A DNA stretch of 64,000 nucleotides from Schauerella fraxinea (GTDB lineage Bacteria > Pseudomonadota > Gammaproteobacteria > Burkholderiales > Burkholderiaceae_B): positions 1,470,554-1,534,553 of the forward strand of contig JAVDKL010000001.1 of assembly GCA_030849965.1 (NCBI GenBank). Direction: 5' to 3'. Both the position numbers and the translations under genes were made by a program. The notes under the pieces are model-generated. The model ran no database searches. It had not been told where the DNA came from and saw nothing but the letters and a program-made list of their open reading frames with translations. This document shows, in pieces, positions 54,025-61,660 of the stretch. The first letter of the stretch is position 1. Each line of letters begins with the position of its first letter.

Positions 54025-54490
54025 GCCACTGCCGATAGGCCTCGATCGATCGTGCAATTTGCGCATGCACCGGCGGCCACTCGCCGTCCGCATCGATCCA
54101 ATCGATGCCCACGGTTTCCTCGCCATCGAAGCCCGGCGTGCCGGTGAAGTCCCGGCAATGCAAAAGCGCGGCGTGATACTGGCACACGTGCCCATTGGGC
54201 AAGGTCATCGTCTCGATATCGGGATCGGATGAATAGCCGAACATCTCGATCTCGCCCAAGGTGAGTCCGGTTTCTTCGAGCGTTTCGCGGCGGGCCGCGT
54301 AGACCACGCTTTCGCCCAACTCGATATTGCCACCCGGCAAGCCCCACATCCCGACATAATCACCGCGCGCTTGCATCAGAAAACGGCCGTTGCCGTCTTC
54401 GACAAAAATGCGAACGACAGGGCACAGCAGCGGTTGCGCGCCCACGAGCGCACGTAAACGGCCAATGGTCGACTCAGCAAAATCCGACAT
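53996..54490 (-). CDS. NUDIX hydrolase
   Basis: A 164-residue nucleoside-diphosphate-X hydrolase. The Nudix box GX5EX7REUXEEXGU is intact as GGNIELGESVVYAARRETLEETGL. Substrate tract: FLMQARGDYVGMWGLPGG. It ends KTGRFQNV with TAA that lies inside a 26-bp duplication; in a single-copy version the frame would continue about 16 residues further (QLCASTACRFRQNGD), so the C-terminus is probably newly shortened. It lies 5 bases after the hypothetical gene at 54496. Confidence 0.92.
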   Translation of the reverse strand: MSDFAESTIGRLRALVGAQPLLCPVVRIFVEDGNGRFLMQARGDYVGMWGLPGGNIELGESVVYAARRETLEETGLTLGEIEMFGYSSDPDIETMTLPNGHVCQYHAALLHCRDFTGTPGFDGEETVGIDWIDADGEWPPVHAQIARSIEAYRQWRKTGRFQNV

Positions 54491-54495
54491 CGGCG

Positions 54496-54804
54496 TTACT
54501 TGGGGGTAGCGGCCACGACGCCATCCGTGAGCGCATCGACGATATCGCAGCCATGCGCAACCGCAATATGCACGGCATCACGCGGGCTATCGACGTGGTC
54601 GCCCTTCGCAAACTTCGGCACCACGTAATCCTCGCCGAAGCTTTGAATCATGTTGGCACGCGTGACGAGTACGGTAGCGGTGAATTGAGGCGCCGTGCCG
54701 TCGTCGGACGACCCACCGGGAAATTCACGCGAGACTCTCGCATTCAAGCGGAAGCCTTTGTAGACCAAGTTGTTTTGATGCACACGAAAACCTTTCAAGG
54801 CCAA
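54496..54804 (-). CDS. Conserved hypothetical protein (102 aa)
   Basis: Not a family I can name. 102 residues starting MALKGFRVHQNNLVYKGFRL. The middle is beta-rich (TATVLVTRANMIQSFGEDYV) and the end is DAVHIAVAHGCDIVDALTDG. No signal peptide or membrane helix. Five bases upstream of the NUDIX gene, so probably co-transcribed; the start and length look real from composition and spacing. The spacer to tRNA-His (54805-55070) holds only the tRNA promoter. Confidence 0.65.
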   Translation of the reverse strand: MALKGFRVHQNNLVYKGFRLNARVSREFPGGSSDDGTAPQFTATVLVTRANMIQSFGEDYVVPKFAKGDHVDSPRDAVHIAVAHGCDIVDALTDGVVAATPK

Positions 54805-55019
54805 GCATCACGCCCCTTGGCAACAGGGAAGTGCACTGATTCCAACAAACACGGCGCAGGCTGCACGTCATGCATTTAGCTTTTGATGGTAGCCCGAATT
54901 GCCGGGGTGGGATAGCGCTTTGCATCGTGGATTTCCCCGATGGCACGGTCAGCCCGGCTGGCAGCGCATTCGGTACAGCAAGGAGGGGCAAACCGCGGCG
55001 CAAGACGGAACTGACACGC

Positions 55020-55049
55020 GCGACAAACGCGAAAAAAACGTGCTAGAAT
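55020..55049 (+). promoter_or_regulatory. Promoter of tRNA-His
   Basis: GCGACA (55020-55025) and TAGAAT (55044-55049) are 18 bases apart and end 21 bases before the tRNA, matching a sigma-70 promoter reasonably. An A-run lies between. Confidence 0.5.
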
Positions 55050-55070
55050 CTCGTTCTCAGCAGTACAGTG

Positions 55071-55146
55071 GTGGCTGTAGCTCAGTTGGTAGAGTCCTGG
55101 ATTGTGATTCCAGTTGTCGTGGGTTCGAGCCCCATCAGCCACCCCA
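55071..55146 (+). tRNA. tRNA-His (anticodon GTG)
   Basis: The cloverleaf has acceptor GTGGCTG/CAGCCAC, anticodon loop TTGTGAT (GTG), T-loop GGTTCGAGCC and encoded CCA. A G at 55070 faces discriminator C, as required for the extra G(-1) of tRNA-His. The 3' side opens into an accessory patch (55147-57300), consistent with past integrations here. Confidence 0.95.
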
Positions 55147-55289
55147 TCTAGCCCAGCGCGTCGGGCAAATTCAAAATCCCAGCAGATTCAAAATCCAATT
55201 GGTGACATGATCCCAAATGGGTGAGAAGCAAGCGTTCGGCGTCCTGCCAACGTCTCCAAGATTCCCCCCCTAAGCCTTGCCCGCTCCAC

Positions 55290-55331
55290 CCAAGGATCAG
55301 TGTCCTTATACCAAGGATCAGTGTCCTTATA
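55290..55331. repeat. 21-bp perfect tandem duplication
   Basis: CCAAGGATCAGTGTCCTTAT plus A occurs twice in direct tandem (55290-55310, 55311-55331). Each copy contains the dyad AAGGA...TCCTT. It lies in the gap between tRNA-His and the SOS box, where no gene is visible from 55147 to 55417. Confidence 0.95.
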
Positions 55332-55417
55332 CGTTGGGCGCGGCTGTTTCGTTTGCCCAACATCAGCACGTTCACGGCGTTGTAACGCTGCTTTCGTTCG
55401 TCAGGCACACATGCATA

Positions 55418-55437
55418 TACTGTGTTTTTATACAGTG
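55418..55437 (+). promoter_or_regulatory. LexA operator (SOS box)
   Basis: TACTGTGTTTTTATACAGTG matches the CTG-N10-CAG LexA consensus with A/T-rich centre and the TA/TG flanks. It ends 13 bases before the ATG at 55451, so it overlaps the promoter of that gene. SOS induction is expected. Confidence 0.85.
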
Positions 55438-55450
55438 TTTCGAACGCATC

Positions 55451-55765
55451 ATGTTGATCTGCACCGTCTTCCGAACCCACGAGTCGGGCAAGCCCAAACA
55501 AAGGGGCATCCTCGGCCCGGGCACAAATGGCACCATCTCCATGCATAGCACGTTGAACAACGAGATGAAGCGCTATGTGTCCTGCATGGAATTACGCGAG
55601 CACGGACGAGAGAGCGTTCCGGGGGAACGGCCATTGATCCCCAGCCTGCACGACATGAAAGTTCTGACGTTCCACTCCCACCGGGGGATGATGGTGGTCG
55701 GTTTCGAAGAGATCAACGGCCATCGGTTTTATCAGGGATGGCTGCTGCATTGGCAGGACCACTAG
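55451..55765 (+). CDS. SOS-controlled hypothetical protein (104 aa)
   Basis: No family name can be given. 104 residues: MLICTVFRTHESGKPKQRGI with KRYVSCMELREHGRESVPGE, MKVLTFHSHRGMMVVGFEEI and the end FYQGWLLHWQDH. It is mixed alpha/beta, soluble, without a signal. A consensus LexA box lies just upstream, and a wrecked SRAP/YedK reading frame begins 10 bases after its stop, so this gene and SRAP were probably an SOS-induced pair for DNA-damage handling. Expression under LexA is inferred from the box. Confidence 0.65.
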   Translation: MLICTVFRTHESGKPKQRGILGPGTNGTISMHSTLNNEMKRYVSCMELREHGRESVPGERPLIPSLHDMKVLTFHSHRGMMVVGFEEINGHRFYQGWLLHWQDH

Positions 55766-55775
55766 GGAAGCAAAG

Positions 55776-55919
55776 ATGTGTGGACGCATTGCCCAGCCTT
55801 GGGTTTGATGCGCTGAGCACAACGAGCCGATCAAGATGGCCGCGATTTCCGCGTGGCGCCTAGCAGGTAGGGAAACAGACACCGAACTGCAAGCTTCTAC
55901 GTCCCACTTCGACGTGTAG
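55776..55919 (+). pseudogene. Second SRAP/YedK gene, internally deleted remnant
   Basis: The frame begins MCGRIAQPWV, the exact N-terminus of SRAP proteins with catalytic Cys2, and stops at TGA 55806-55808. In the same frame beyond the stop comes EPIKMAAISAWRLAGRETDT, which aligns with the SRAP centre (compare KPILMATISGWQPGAEPDEE in the first copy). About 85 codons between and the whole C-terminal half are missing. So an internal deletion, then truncation. It overlaps the end of the winged-helix gene. Confidence 0.75.
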
Positions 55920-56346
55920 ATCTCACTTGCGCTTCCGATACGTCGACAAGCGCCTCCATGAAGATATAGCCGCGTGACCGCTCGCCGATCAGCGGAATCA
56001 CCATGTCGTTGCGGCCACCTCGTGCGCGCAATCGGGAGACAAGAATGGCTAGCCGATTGCGTGCACGATAGTCATGATCGTCCAGCGCATCGAGCAGATC
56101 TTCGAACGATCCACGATGGTCGTGCGATCGGGCGAGCAGCGAGATGACGGTGGTTTCATTCACGGCCAGCTTGAGCACGCCACCGTCAGGGGCCGTCAAC
56201 AGACCCTTGACGGCGTCGATCTCCCACAGCCCGGGAACGACCTTCGCGGACCGACCTTGAGCGAGCGCTTCGGTGATAACTCGAGCGCGGTCCAGGCATT
56301 TTTTTAGTTCTTTGAGAAGCGCGGAACTGTTAGACATATTCATCAT
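55897..56346 (-). CDS. Winged-helix (OmpR/PhoB C-terminal type) regulator
   Basis: A 149-residue protein. Residues 40-135 follow the Trans_reg_C pattern: VPGLWEIDAVKGLLTAPDGG, then LAVNETTVISLLARSHDHRG and RARNRLAILVSRLRARGG, ending RSRGYIFMEA. No receiver domain is present; an N-terminal 35-residue helical part replaces it. Such stand-alone proteins act as transcription activators or repressors. Target unknown; the hypothetical gene at 56847 lies upstream on the same strand. Confidence 0.65.
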   Translation of the reverse strand: MMNMSNSSALLKELKKCLDRARVITEALAQGRSAKVVPGLWEIDAVKGLLTAPDGGVLKLAVNETTVISLLARSHDHRGSFEDLLDALDDHDYRARNRLAILVSRLRARGGRNDMVIPLIGERSRGYIFMEALVDVSEAQVRSTRRSGT

Positions 56347-56846
56347 GACGAATGATTAGGTGTCTGACGCCATCGCCCTCCTCCTGGAGTTTGTTACGCA
56401 ATCTTAGACAGCCAAATTAACGGGTTCGACATTCCCAAACGCCATCTCTTGGCATGTCAGCTGAAAATCTTACTCCTGCTCATCCGTAATACCCAACCGC
56501 CATGGCGATAATTGCAACCTATTGACCGACATTAACTGCAATTGGCGCGCAATCGTCCGATATCCTAAGCAATCGATACTCATACTCTGACATCCAAAGC
56601 GCCTGCTGGGCCCAGATCGACGTGGACGTGCACCAGCGCCGTGCCGGTTGTTTGCGATGCTGCACGCTCGCCGTACCGCCCTTGCGAGCACGCTCATCGT
56701 TGCCATTTCAGTTGCGTATCGACGTCGACGACGCGCCTTAAAAACCGAATAAGCGCCTAATCGCGGCATTCAATCCAGTAGTGTGCGATTTCATTTACCG
56801 GATACACCATCAAATGTGGTGGATTCCCCACAATTACGGATAAGAC
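56347..56846. other. 500-bp accessory gap without a supportable gene
   Basis: An A/T-richer spacer between the winged-helix gene and the hypothetical gene at 56847. A minus-strand frame at 56470-56769 ends in LQLSPWRLGITDEQE, faintly like the start of a winged-helix regulator, but its N-terminal part is Arg-rich and not protein-like; I do not call it. Confidence 0.4.
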
Positions 56847-57260
56847 TCATGTCTCTTCGGGCGGCAGAAAGCGGTTGATCTCACCGTCGCCAACCGCAGT
56901 ACCGGCGTTCGGTGTGTGCACGTCGGGAAGCAGAAGACGTACGGTGCCATCTGGCAGATGCACAACACCCTCTATAAAGAAAATACGGGGTTCCGAAAAA
57001 TACTTGATCGCAAAGCGCACGCGGGTGGGAGCAGTTCCATCGAAATCATCAAACGCCCCTGGTTCGCATCCCTCGACGATCAATGCCCCCGGGCTGGCCG
57101 TCGTTTCAGGTAGTGTCGCAGCCGCTGCAAACCCTACCGACCGGCATCCAATCTCCTTGGATGTGGACGAGCCGTCGACGTGCAGGGATTCGAGAGTGAT
57201 GGCATTCACTTCCCATTTTTCCGCGCCCGAAATCGAACCTGCTTTTGATGTGTTGGCCAT
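56847..57260 (-). CDS. Hypothetical protein (137 aa)
   Basis: No family recognised. From the ATG at 57260 the product starts MANTSKAGSISGAEKWEVNA. It has alternating beta-like segments (RVRFAIKYFSEPRIFFIEGV, then DGTVRLLLPDVHTPNAG) and no signal or membrane helix. An acidic, Asp/Glu-rich, soluble protein. It lies in the accessory patch with the winged-helix gene; a link between them is possible only by position. Confidence 0.5.
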   Translation of the reverse strand: MANTSKAGSISGAEKWEVNAITLESLHVDGSSTSKEIGCRSVGFAAAATLPETTASPGALIVEGCEPGAFDDFDGTAPTRVRFAIKYFSEPRIFFIEGVVHLPDGTVRLLLPDVHTPNAGTAVGDGEINRFLPPEET

Positions 57261-57443
57261 TAAAGATCCTGTTTTTGATTGCAAAGTTGTGACGAACCTC
57301 GCCGCATAAGTTGTGCCGCGCCTAGGCAGGCCAGCGCATGTTCATCGCCTCGTCATACCGCGTTCCTAGAATTCGACCGCACCCCTTGGCTTACCTCTGC
57401 GTAACCAAGCGGCCGAGTTTCACTCAACGCTCCTCTACCACGC

Positions 57444-57734
57444 ATGCTCCCCTACACACGATTCAAGACGCTGGTTGCGATCACTTTGATGACCGCAGCC
57501 CTGACCGCTTGCGGCGGCGACGACGACGATTCGCCGCCCGTCGAATCCACGCCCACACCGGCCCCAACGCCCACGCCCACACCGACGCCGACGCCGGTGC
57601 CGACGCCCGCCCCGGAACCCGGCACGCCAACGCCAGATCCCACGCCCGTGCCTGTGCCCGACCCCACGCCGGCACCCGAGCCTGAACCAGAACCGAAGCC
57701 CGCCCCCGCGCCCCAATTGCGCTGCGCGCCCTGA
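57444..57734 (+). CDS. Proline-rich lipoprotein upstream of phospholipase C
   Basis: A 96-residue protein with a lipoprotein signal (KTLVAITLMTAALTAC; lipobox LTAC), an acidic CGGDDDD start of the mature part and then a long Pro/Thr/Glu tract built of PTP and PEP repeats, ending APQLRCAP. It stops 21 bases before the phospholipase C gene and may be its first cistron. The repeat makes it likely an extended spacer or stalk. Length could vary through slippage. Confidence 0.6.
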   Translation: MLPYTRFKTLVAITLMTAALTACGGDDDDSPPVESTPTPAPTPTPTPTPTPVPTPAPEPGTPTPDPTPVPVPDPTPAPEPEPEPKPAPAPQLRCAP

Positions 57735-57755
57735 CGCCTTTTTGCCTTCAAAAAA

Positions 57756-59990
57756 ATGACTTCACGCCGTAATTTCTTGCAGACCGCTTCGGGCGCTGGC
57801 TTTGCCGCTGCGACGCTGGCGGCCTTTCCGCCAAGCATTCGCCGCGCCTTGGCGATCCCCGCCAACAACGCCACGGGTACCATCAAGGACGTCGAACACG
57901 TGGTGATTCTCATGCAGGAGAATCGCTCGTTCGATCACTACTTCGGCACACTCAAGGGCGTGCGCGGCTTTGGCGATCGGTTCACGATTCCGATGCCCAA
58001 CGATCGCCAGGTGTGGCAACAAGAGCGCACCAACGGCGCACTGCTGACGCCCTATCACCTGGATGGCAGCGCCAATAATGCGCAGCGTGCCGACGGCGCG
58101 CACCACACGTGGAAAGACAGTCAGGATGCGTGGGATCACGGCCGCATGTCGCAGTGGCCCAAGCACAAGAAGGACATCGCGATGGGGTACTTCAAGGAAA
58201 AGGAGATTCCGTTTCCCTTTGCCTTGGCCAACGCGTTCACGCTCTGTGATGCCTACCATTGCTCGATGCACACCGGCACCGATGCGAATCGCGCGTTTCA
58301 CCTCACGGGCACGAACGGCCCTACCGCTTCGGGTGCGGCGTTCGTCAACAACGAATGGGACGCGATCGACGGCCTGCCGTCCTCAGCCAATATTGGCTAC
58401 ACGTGGAAAACCTACGCCGAGCGATTGGAAGCGGCTGGCGTGAGCTGGATTTCGTACCAAAACATGCCCGACGAATGGGGCGACAATATGCTGGGTGCAT
58501 TCCAGCAGTTTCGCCAGGCCAATCTAGCGTCAGGCTTTCCCGTATCGAGCGGCGGTGCGCCGGGCCGACCGTACGCGCAAACAGGGCAAGCGTTGCCGTA
58601 CCACGCGTACAACCCGATCACCGATAACGCCGCCAACCCGCTGTACAAGGGCGTGGCCAACACCTTGCCCGGCACGGCACCCGAAGCCTATCTCGATGCC
58701 TTCAAGCGCGATATTCAAGCCGGCACGCTGCCGCAAGTTTCGTGGATGAATGCGCCGTCGATTTATTGCGAGCATCCCGGCCCATCCAGCCCGGTGCAAG
58801 GTGCCTGGTTCATCCAGGAGGTGCTGGATGCGCTTACCGCCAATCCCGAGGTGTGGAGCAAAACGGTGCTGCTGATCAACTTCGACGAGAACGATGGCTA
58901 CTTCGACCACGTGCCATCGCCCTCGGCGCCATCGCGCAACAGCGATCGCTCATTGGCCGGCAAGTCCACATTGAGCGAAGCCGACATGGCGTTCGAATAC
59001 TTCGACCAACCGGCACCTGCCGGCAGTCGTGTGCAACCGGCACCCGATGGCGGCGTGTACGGACCGGGTCCGCGCGTGCCGATGTATGTGATCTCGCCAT
59101 GGAGCCGCGGCGGCTGGGTCAACTCGCAGGTGTTCGACCACACGTCGGTATTGCGTTTTCTCGAGCAACGCTTCGGCGTGGATGAACCCAATATCAGCCC
59201 CTACCGCCGCGCAGTGTGCGGCGATCTGATGACGGCGTTCAATTTCGCGACGCCCAACAACGAAGCCCTGCCGGCGCTTGCCGGCCGCGCCACGCGCGAT
59301 GCCGCCGATCAACTCCGTCGGGCGCAGCAAGCCCTGCCGGCGATGCCCTTGCCGATCGACATGCAGTTGCCGCTGCAAGCCAGCGGCACCCGGCCCTCGC
59401 GTGCATTGCCCTACGAATTGCACACCAGCGCCCGGTGCCAGGCGAGCGGCACGGTGGACCTGATCTTTTCCAATACGGGTACGCAGGCAGCCGTCTTTCA
59501 TGTGTACGACAAGTACAACCTGGAACGCCTGCCCCGCCGCTATGCGGTGGAAGCGGGCAAGTCCCTGACCGACACCTGGAACGTGTTCCAGGACAACATG
59601 GGCCAATACGATCTGTGGGTGCTGGGCCCCAACGGCTTTCACCGGCATTTCAAGGGCGACACCAATCAGATCGCCACCGCGCAAACGCAGCCCGAGATTC
59701 GCGTGTGCTACGACATCGCCAATGGCCACGTGTATGCCGAGATGATGAATACGGGCGCACAGCCCTGCACCTTCATCATCACACCCATGACATACCGCAC
59801 CGACGGCCCGTGGACGGCAACGGTGGAACCCAACGCCACGGCATCGCGCCATTGGCCGCTCGCGAGCAGCGGTCAGTGGTACGACTTTGCCGTCACGTCA
59901 GAAAACCATCCGGGGTTTTATCGCCGTTTTGCCGGCCGCGTCGAAACCGGTCGGCACACGGTGAGCGATCCGGCGATGGCCACGCCTTGA
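57756..59990 (+). CDS. Phosphocholine-specific phospholipase C
   Basis: A secreted enzyme that cleaves phosphatidylcholine or sphingomyelin head groups, of the PlcH/PlcN class. A Tat signal (TSRRNFLQTASGAGFAAATL) is followed by the phosphoesterase core with VVILMQENRSFDHYFGTLKG near residue 50, HTGTDANRAFHLTG and LINFDENDGYFDHV near 375. Two C-terminal DUF756-type beta domains lie at about 550-640 and 650-735. 744 residues, normal for the family. Typical uses are phosphate or choline scavenging; it can be a virulence factor in pathogens, but that is not shown here. Confidence 0.93.
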   Translation: MTSRRNFLQTASGAGFAAATLAAFPPSIRRALAIPANNATGTIKDVEHVVILMQENRSFDHYFGTLKGVRGFGDRFTIPMPNDRQVWQQERTNGALLTPYHLDGSANNAQRADGAHHTWKDSQDAWDHGRMSQWPKHKKDIAMGYFKEKEIPFPFALANAFTLCDAYHCSMHTGTDANRAFHLTGTNGPTASGAAFVNNEWDAIDGLPSSANIGYTWKTYAERLEAAGVSWISYQNMPDEWGDNMLGAFQQFRQANLASGFPVSSGGAPGRPYAQTGQALPYHAYNPITDNAANPLYKGVANTLPGTAPEAYLDAFKRDIQAGTLPQVSWMNAPSIYCEHPGPSSPVQGAWFIQEVLDALTANPEVWSKTVLLINFDENDGYFDHVPSPSAPSRNSDRSLAGKSTLSEADMAFEYFDQPAPAGSRVQPAPDGGVYGPGPRVPMYVISPWSRGGWVNSQVFDHTSVLRFLEQRFGVDEPNISPYRRAVCGDLMTAFNFATPNNEALPALAGRATRDAADQLRRAQQALPAMPLPIDMQLPLQASGTRPSRALPYELHTSARCQASGTVDLIFSNTGTQAAVFHVYDKYNLERLPRRYAVEAGKSLTDTWNVFQDNMGQYDLWVLGPNGFHRHFKGDTNQIATAQTQPEIRVCYDIANGHVYAEMMNTGAQPCTFIITPMTYRTDGPWTATVEPNATASRHWPLASSGQWYDFAVTSENHPGFYRRFAGRVETGRHTVSDPAMATP

Positions 59991-60093
59991 GGCAGGGCGC
60001 CAACAATAGGCGGTAAATCCATCAGGCGTTCGCGATGCCGCCGCCAGGACTTGGTATCCTAGCGCGGCCTCGACTCGACCACTTATTCGCCCT

Positions 60094-61551
60094 ATGGATC
60101 CTTTCCGCGCGCTGTTGGCCGAATACTGGCCGCATATCGTATTTACCGTCAGTACCGTGGCCGGTACCGCTGCGGCCATTCATGCCGCGATGACCAAGCA
60201 GGATGTGCGTGCGGCGATCGGATGGGTGGGCGTCGCTTTGCTCTCGCCCTTTTTCGGTGCCCTCTTCTATCTGGTCGCCGGCATCAATCGGGTGCGGCGC
60301 ACGCAAGTGGCGCAGGAGCGTGACGCCACCATGCTGCGTTACGCCACGGTGCGCGAAGCCGCCGACGTGGATGTGATTCCCATCTCGGGACCGCAGTTCG
60401 CATCGCTCAAGGTACTCGGCGATCACGTCAGCCAGTTTCCGTTGCTGGGCGGCAATAAGGTCGAGCCGCTGGCGGGCGGCGACGAGACCTATCCGGCGAT
60501 GATCGCCGCGATCGGCACCGCGAAAGCCACCATCGCGATGCAAAGCTACATTTTCGATAACGATCGCATCGGCCGCGAACTGGCGCAGGCGCTGATCGAC
60601 GCGGCCAAACGCGGCGTGCAGGTGCGTGTGCTCATCGATGCCGTGGGCGCCAAATATTCACGCCCGCCCATCATGCCGGTGCTCACCCGCGGCGGCGTGC
60701 GCGTGGCGCGCTTCATGACCAACCCGCTGGGCGTGTGGCGCATGCCCTACGCCAATCTGCGCAGCCATCGCAAGATCCTGGTCGTGGACGGCAGCATCGG
60801 GTTTACGGGTGGCATGAATGTGCGTGAAGCGTTCGTGGCCAGCCTGGTGGGCGATCGCGTCAACCGCGATACCCACTTCCGATTCGAAGGACCGATGGTC
60901 ACCCAGTTGCTGTCGGTATTTGCCCATGACTGGGACTTCACGACGCGCGAGGCGCTCTCCAACGACACCTGGTTTCCGCACGGCACCCACCCGGCCAGCG
61001 GCGGTACGCCAGTGCGTTGCGTGGCCTCGGGGCCAGATCGCTACATCGGCAGCACACATCAAATGTTGTTGGGCGCCTTGGCCGTTGCGCAACATCACGT
61101 GCGGATCCAGTCGCCTTACTTTCTTCCCGATCTGGCGCTCGTAGGCGCATTGGCGACGGCCGCGCGCCGCGGGGTGATCGTCGATATCGTGATCCCGGGC
61201 GTGAACAATCTGAAGCTGGTCGATTACGCGATGTCGGCGCAGCTCGATCAGGTGATGCGCACCGGCTGCCGCGTCTGGCGCGCGGGCGGCGCGTTCGATC
61301 ATTCAAAACTGATGACGGTGGACGACGCCTGGTCGTACACCGGCTCATCCAATCTCGACCCGCGCAGCCTGCGGCTGAATTTCGAGCTCGACACCGAAAT
61401 CTACGATCCCGCGGTGGCCACCTGGATCAACCAGCGCATCGACGGCCTGATCGCAACCGGCCGCCGCGAAACGCTGGCAAATCTGGCCGATCAGTCGTTC
61501 GCCAAACGACTGCGCAACAAGGTGATCTGGCTGGCCAGCCCGTATCTGTAA
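60094..61551 (+). CDS. Cardiolipin synthase (phospholipase D superfamily)
   Basis: Joins two phosphatidylglycerol molecules to cardiolipin, or does a related transfer. Two HKD motifs: HRKILVVDGSIGFTGGMN at residue 225 and HSKLMTVDDAWSYTGSSNLD at 403. Two N-terminal membrane helices (residues 10-35 and 42-65). 485 residues, as in the Cls/ClsA family. Starts 103 bases after the phospholipase C gene, on the same strand; both remodel phospholipids. Confidence 0.93.
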   Translation: MDPFRALLAEYWPHIVFTVSTVAGTAAAIHAAMTKQDVRAAIGWVGVALLSPFFGALFYLVAGINRVRRTQVAQERDATMLRYATVREAADVDVIPISGPQFASLKVLGDHVSQFPLLGGNKVEPLAGGDETYPAMIAAIGTAKATIAMQSYIFDNDRIGRELAQALIDAAKRGVQVRVLIDAVGAKYSRPPIMPVLTRGGVRVARFMTNPLGVWRMPYANLRSHRKILVVDGSIGFTGGMNVREAFVASLVGDRVNRDTHFRFEGPMVTQLLSVFAHDWDFTTREALSNDTWFPHGTHPASGGTPVRCVASGPDRYIGSTHQMLLGALAVAQHHVRIQSPYFLPDLALVGALATAARRGVIVDIVIPGVNNLKLVDYAMSAQLDQVMRTGCRVWRAGGAFDHSKLMTVDDAWSYTGSSNLDPRSLRLNFELDTEIYDPAVATWINQRIDGLIATGRRETLANLADQSFAKRLRNKVIWLASPYL

Positions 61552-61660
61552 TCGGCGCCGATCCTGGCGACTGACACCAGGCTGTTGTCGATCGCGAGAC
61601 AGCATCTTCGCCCCCGCACAACCCAGCCGCTCGATTGCTTGAACGTTGGACTGAGTGCGT

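Noticed and set aside
56470-56769. 99-codon minus-strand frame
   Set aside because: Arg-rich N-terminal half and no domain; only the last 15 residues resemble a regulator start, which is too little.
55147-57300. Complete island with flanking attachment repeats at tRNA-His
   Set aside because: No second copy of the tRNA-His 3' end and no integrase were found in the window; only accessory character can be stated.
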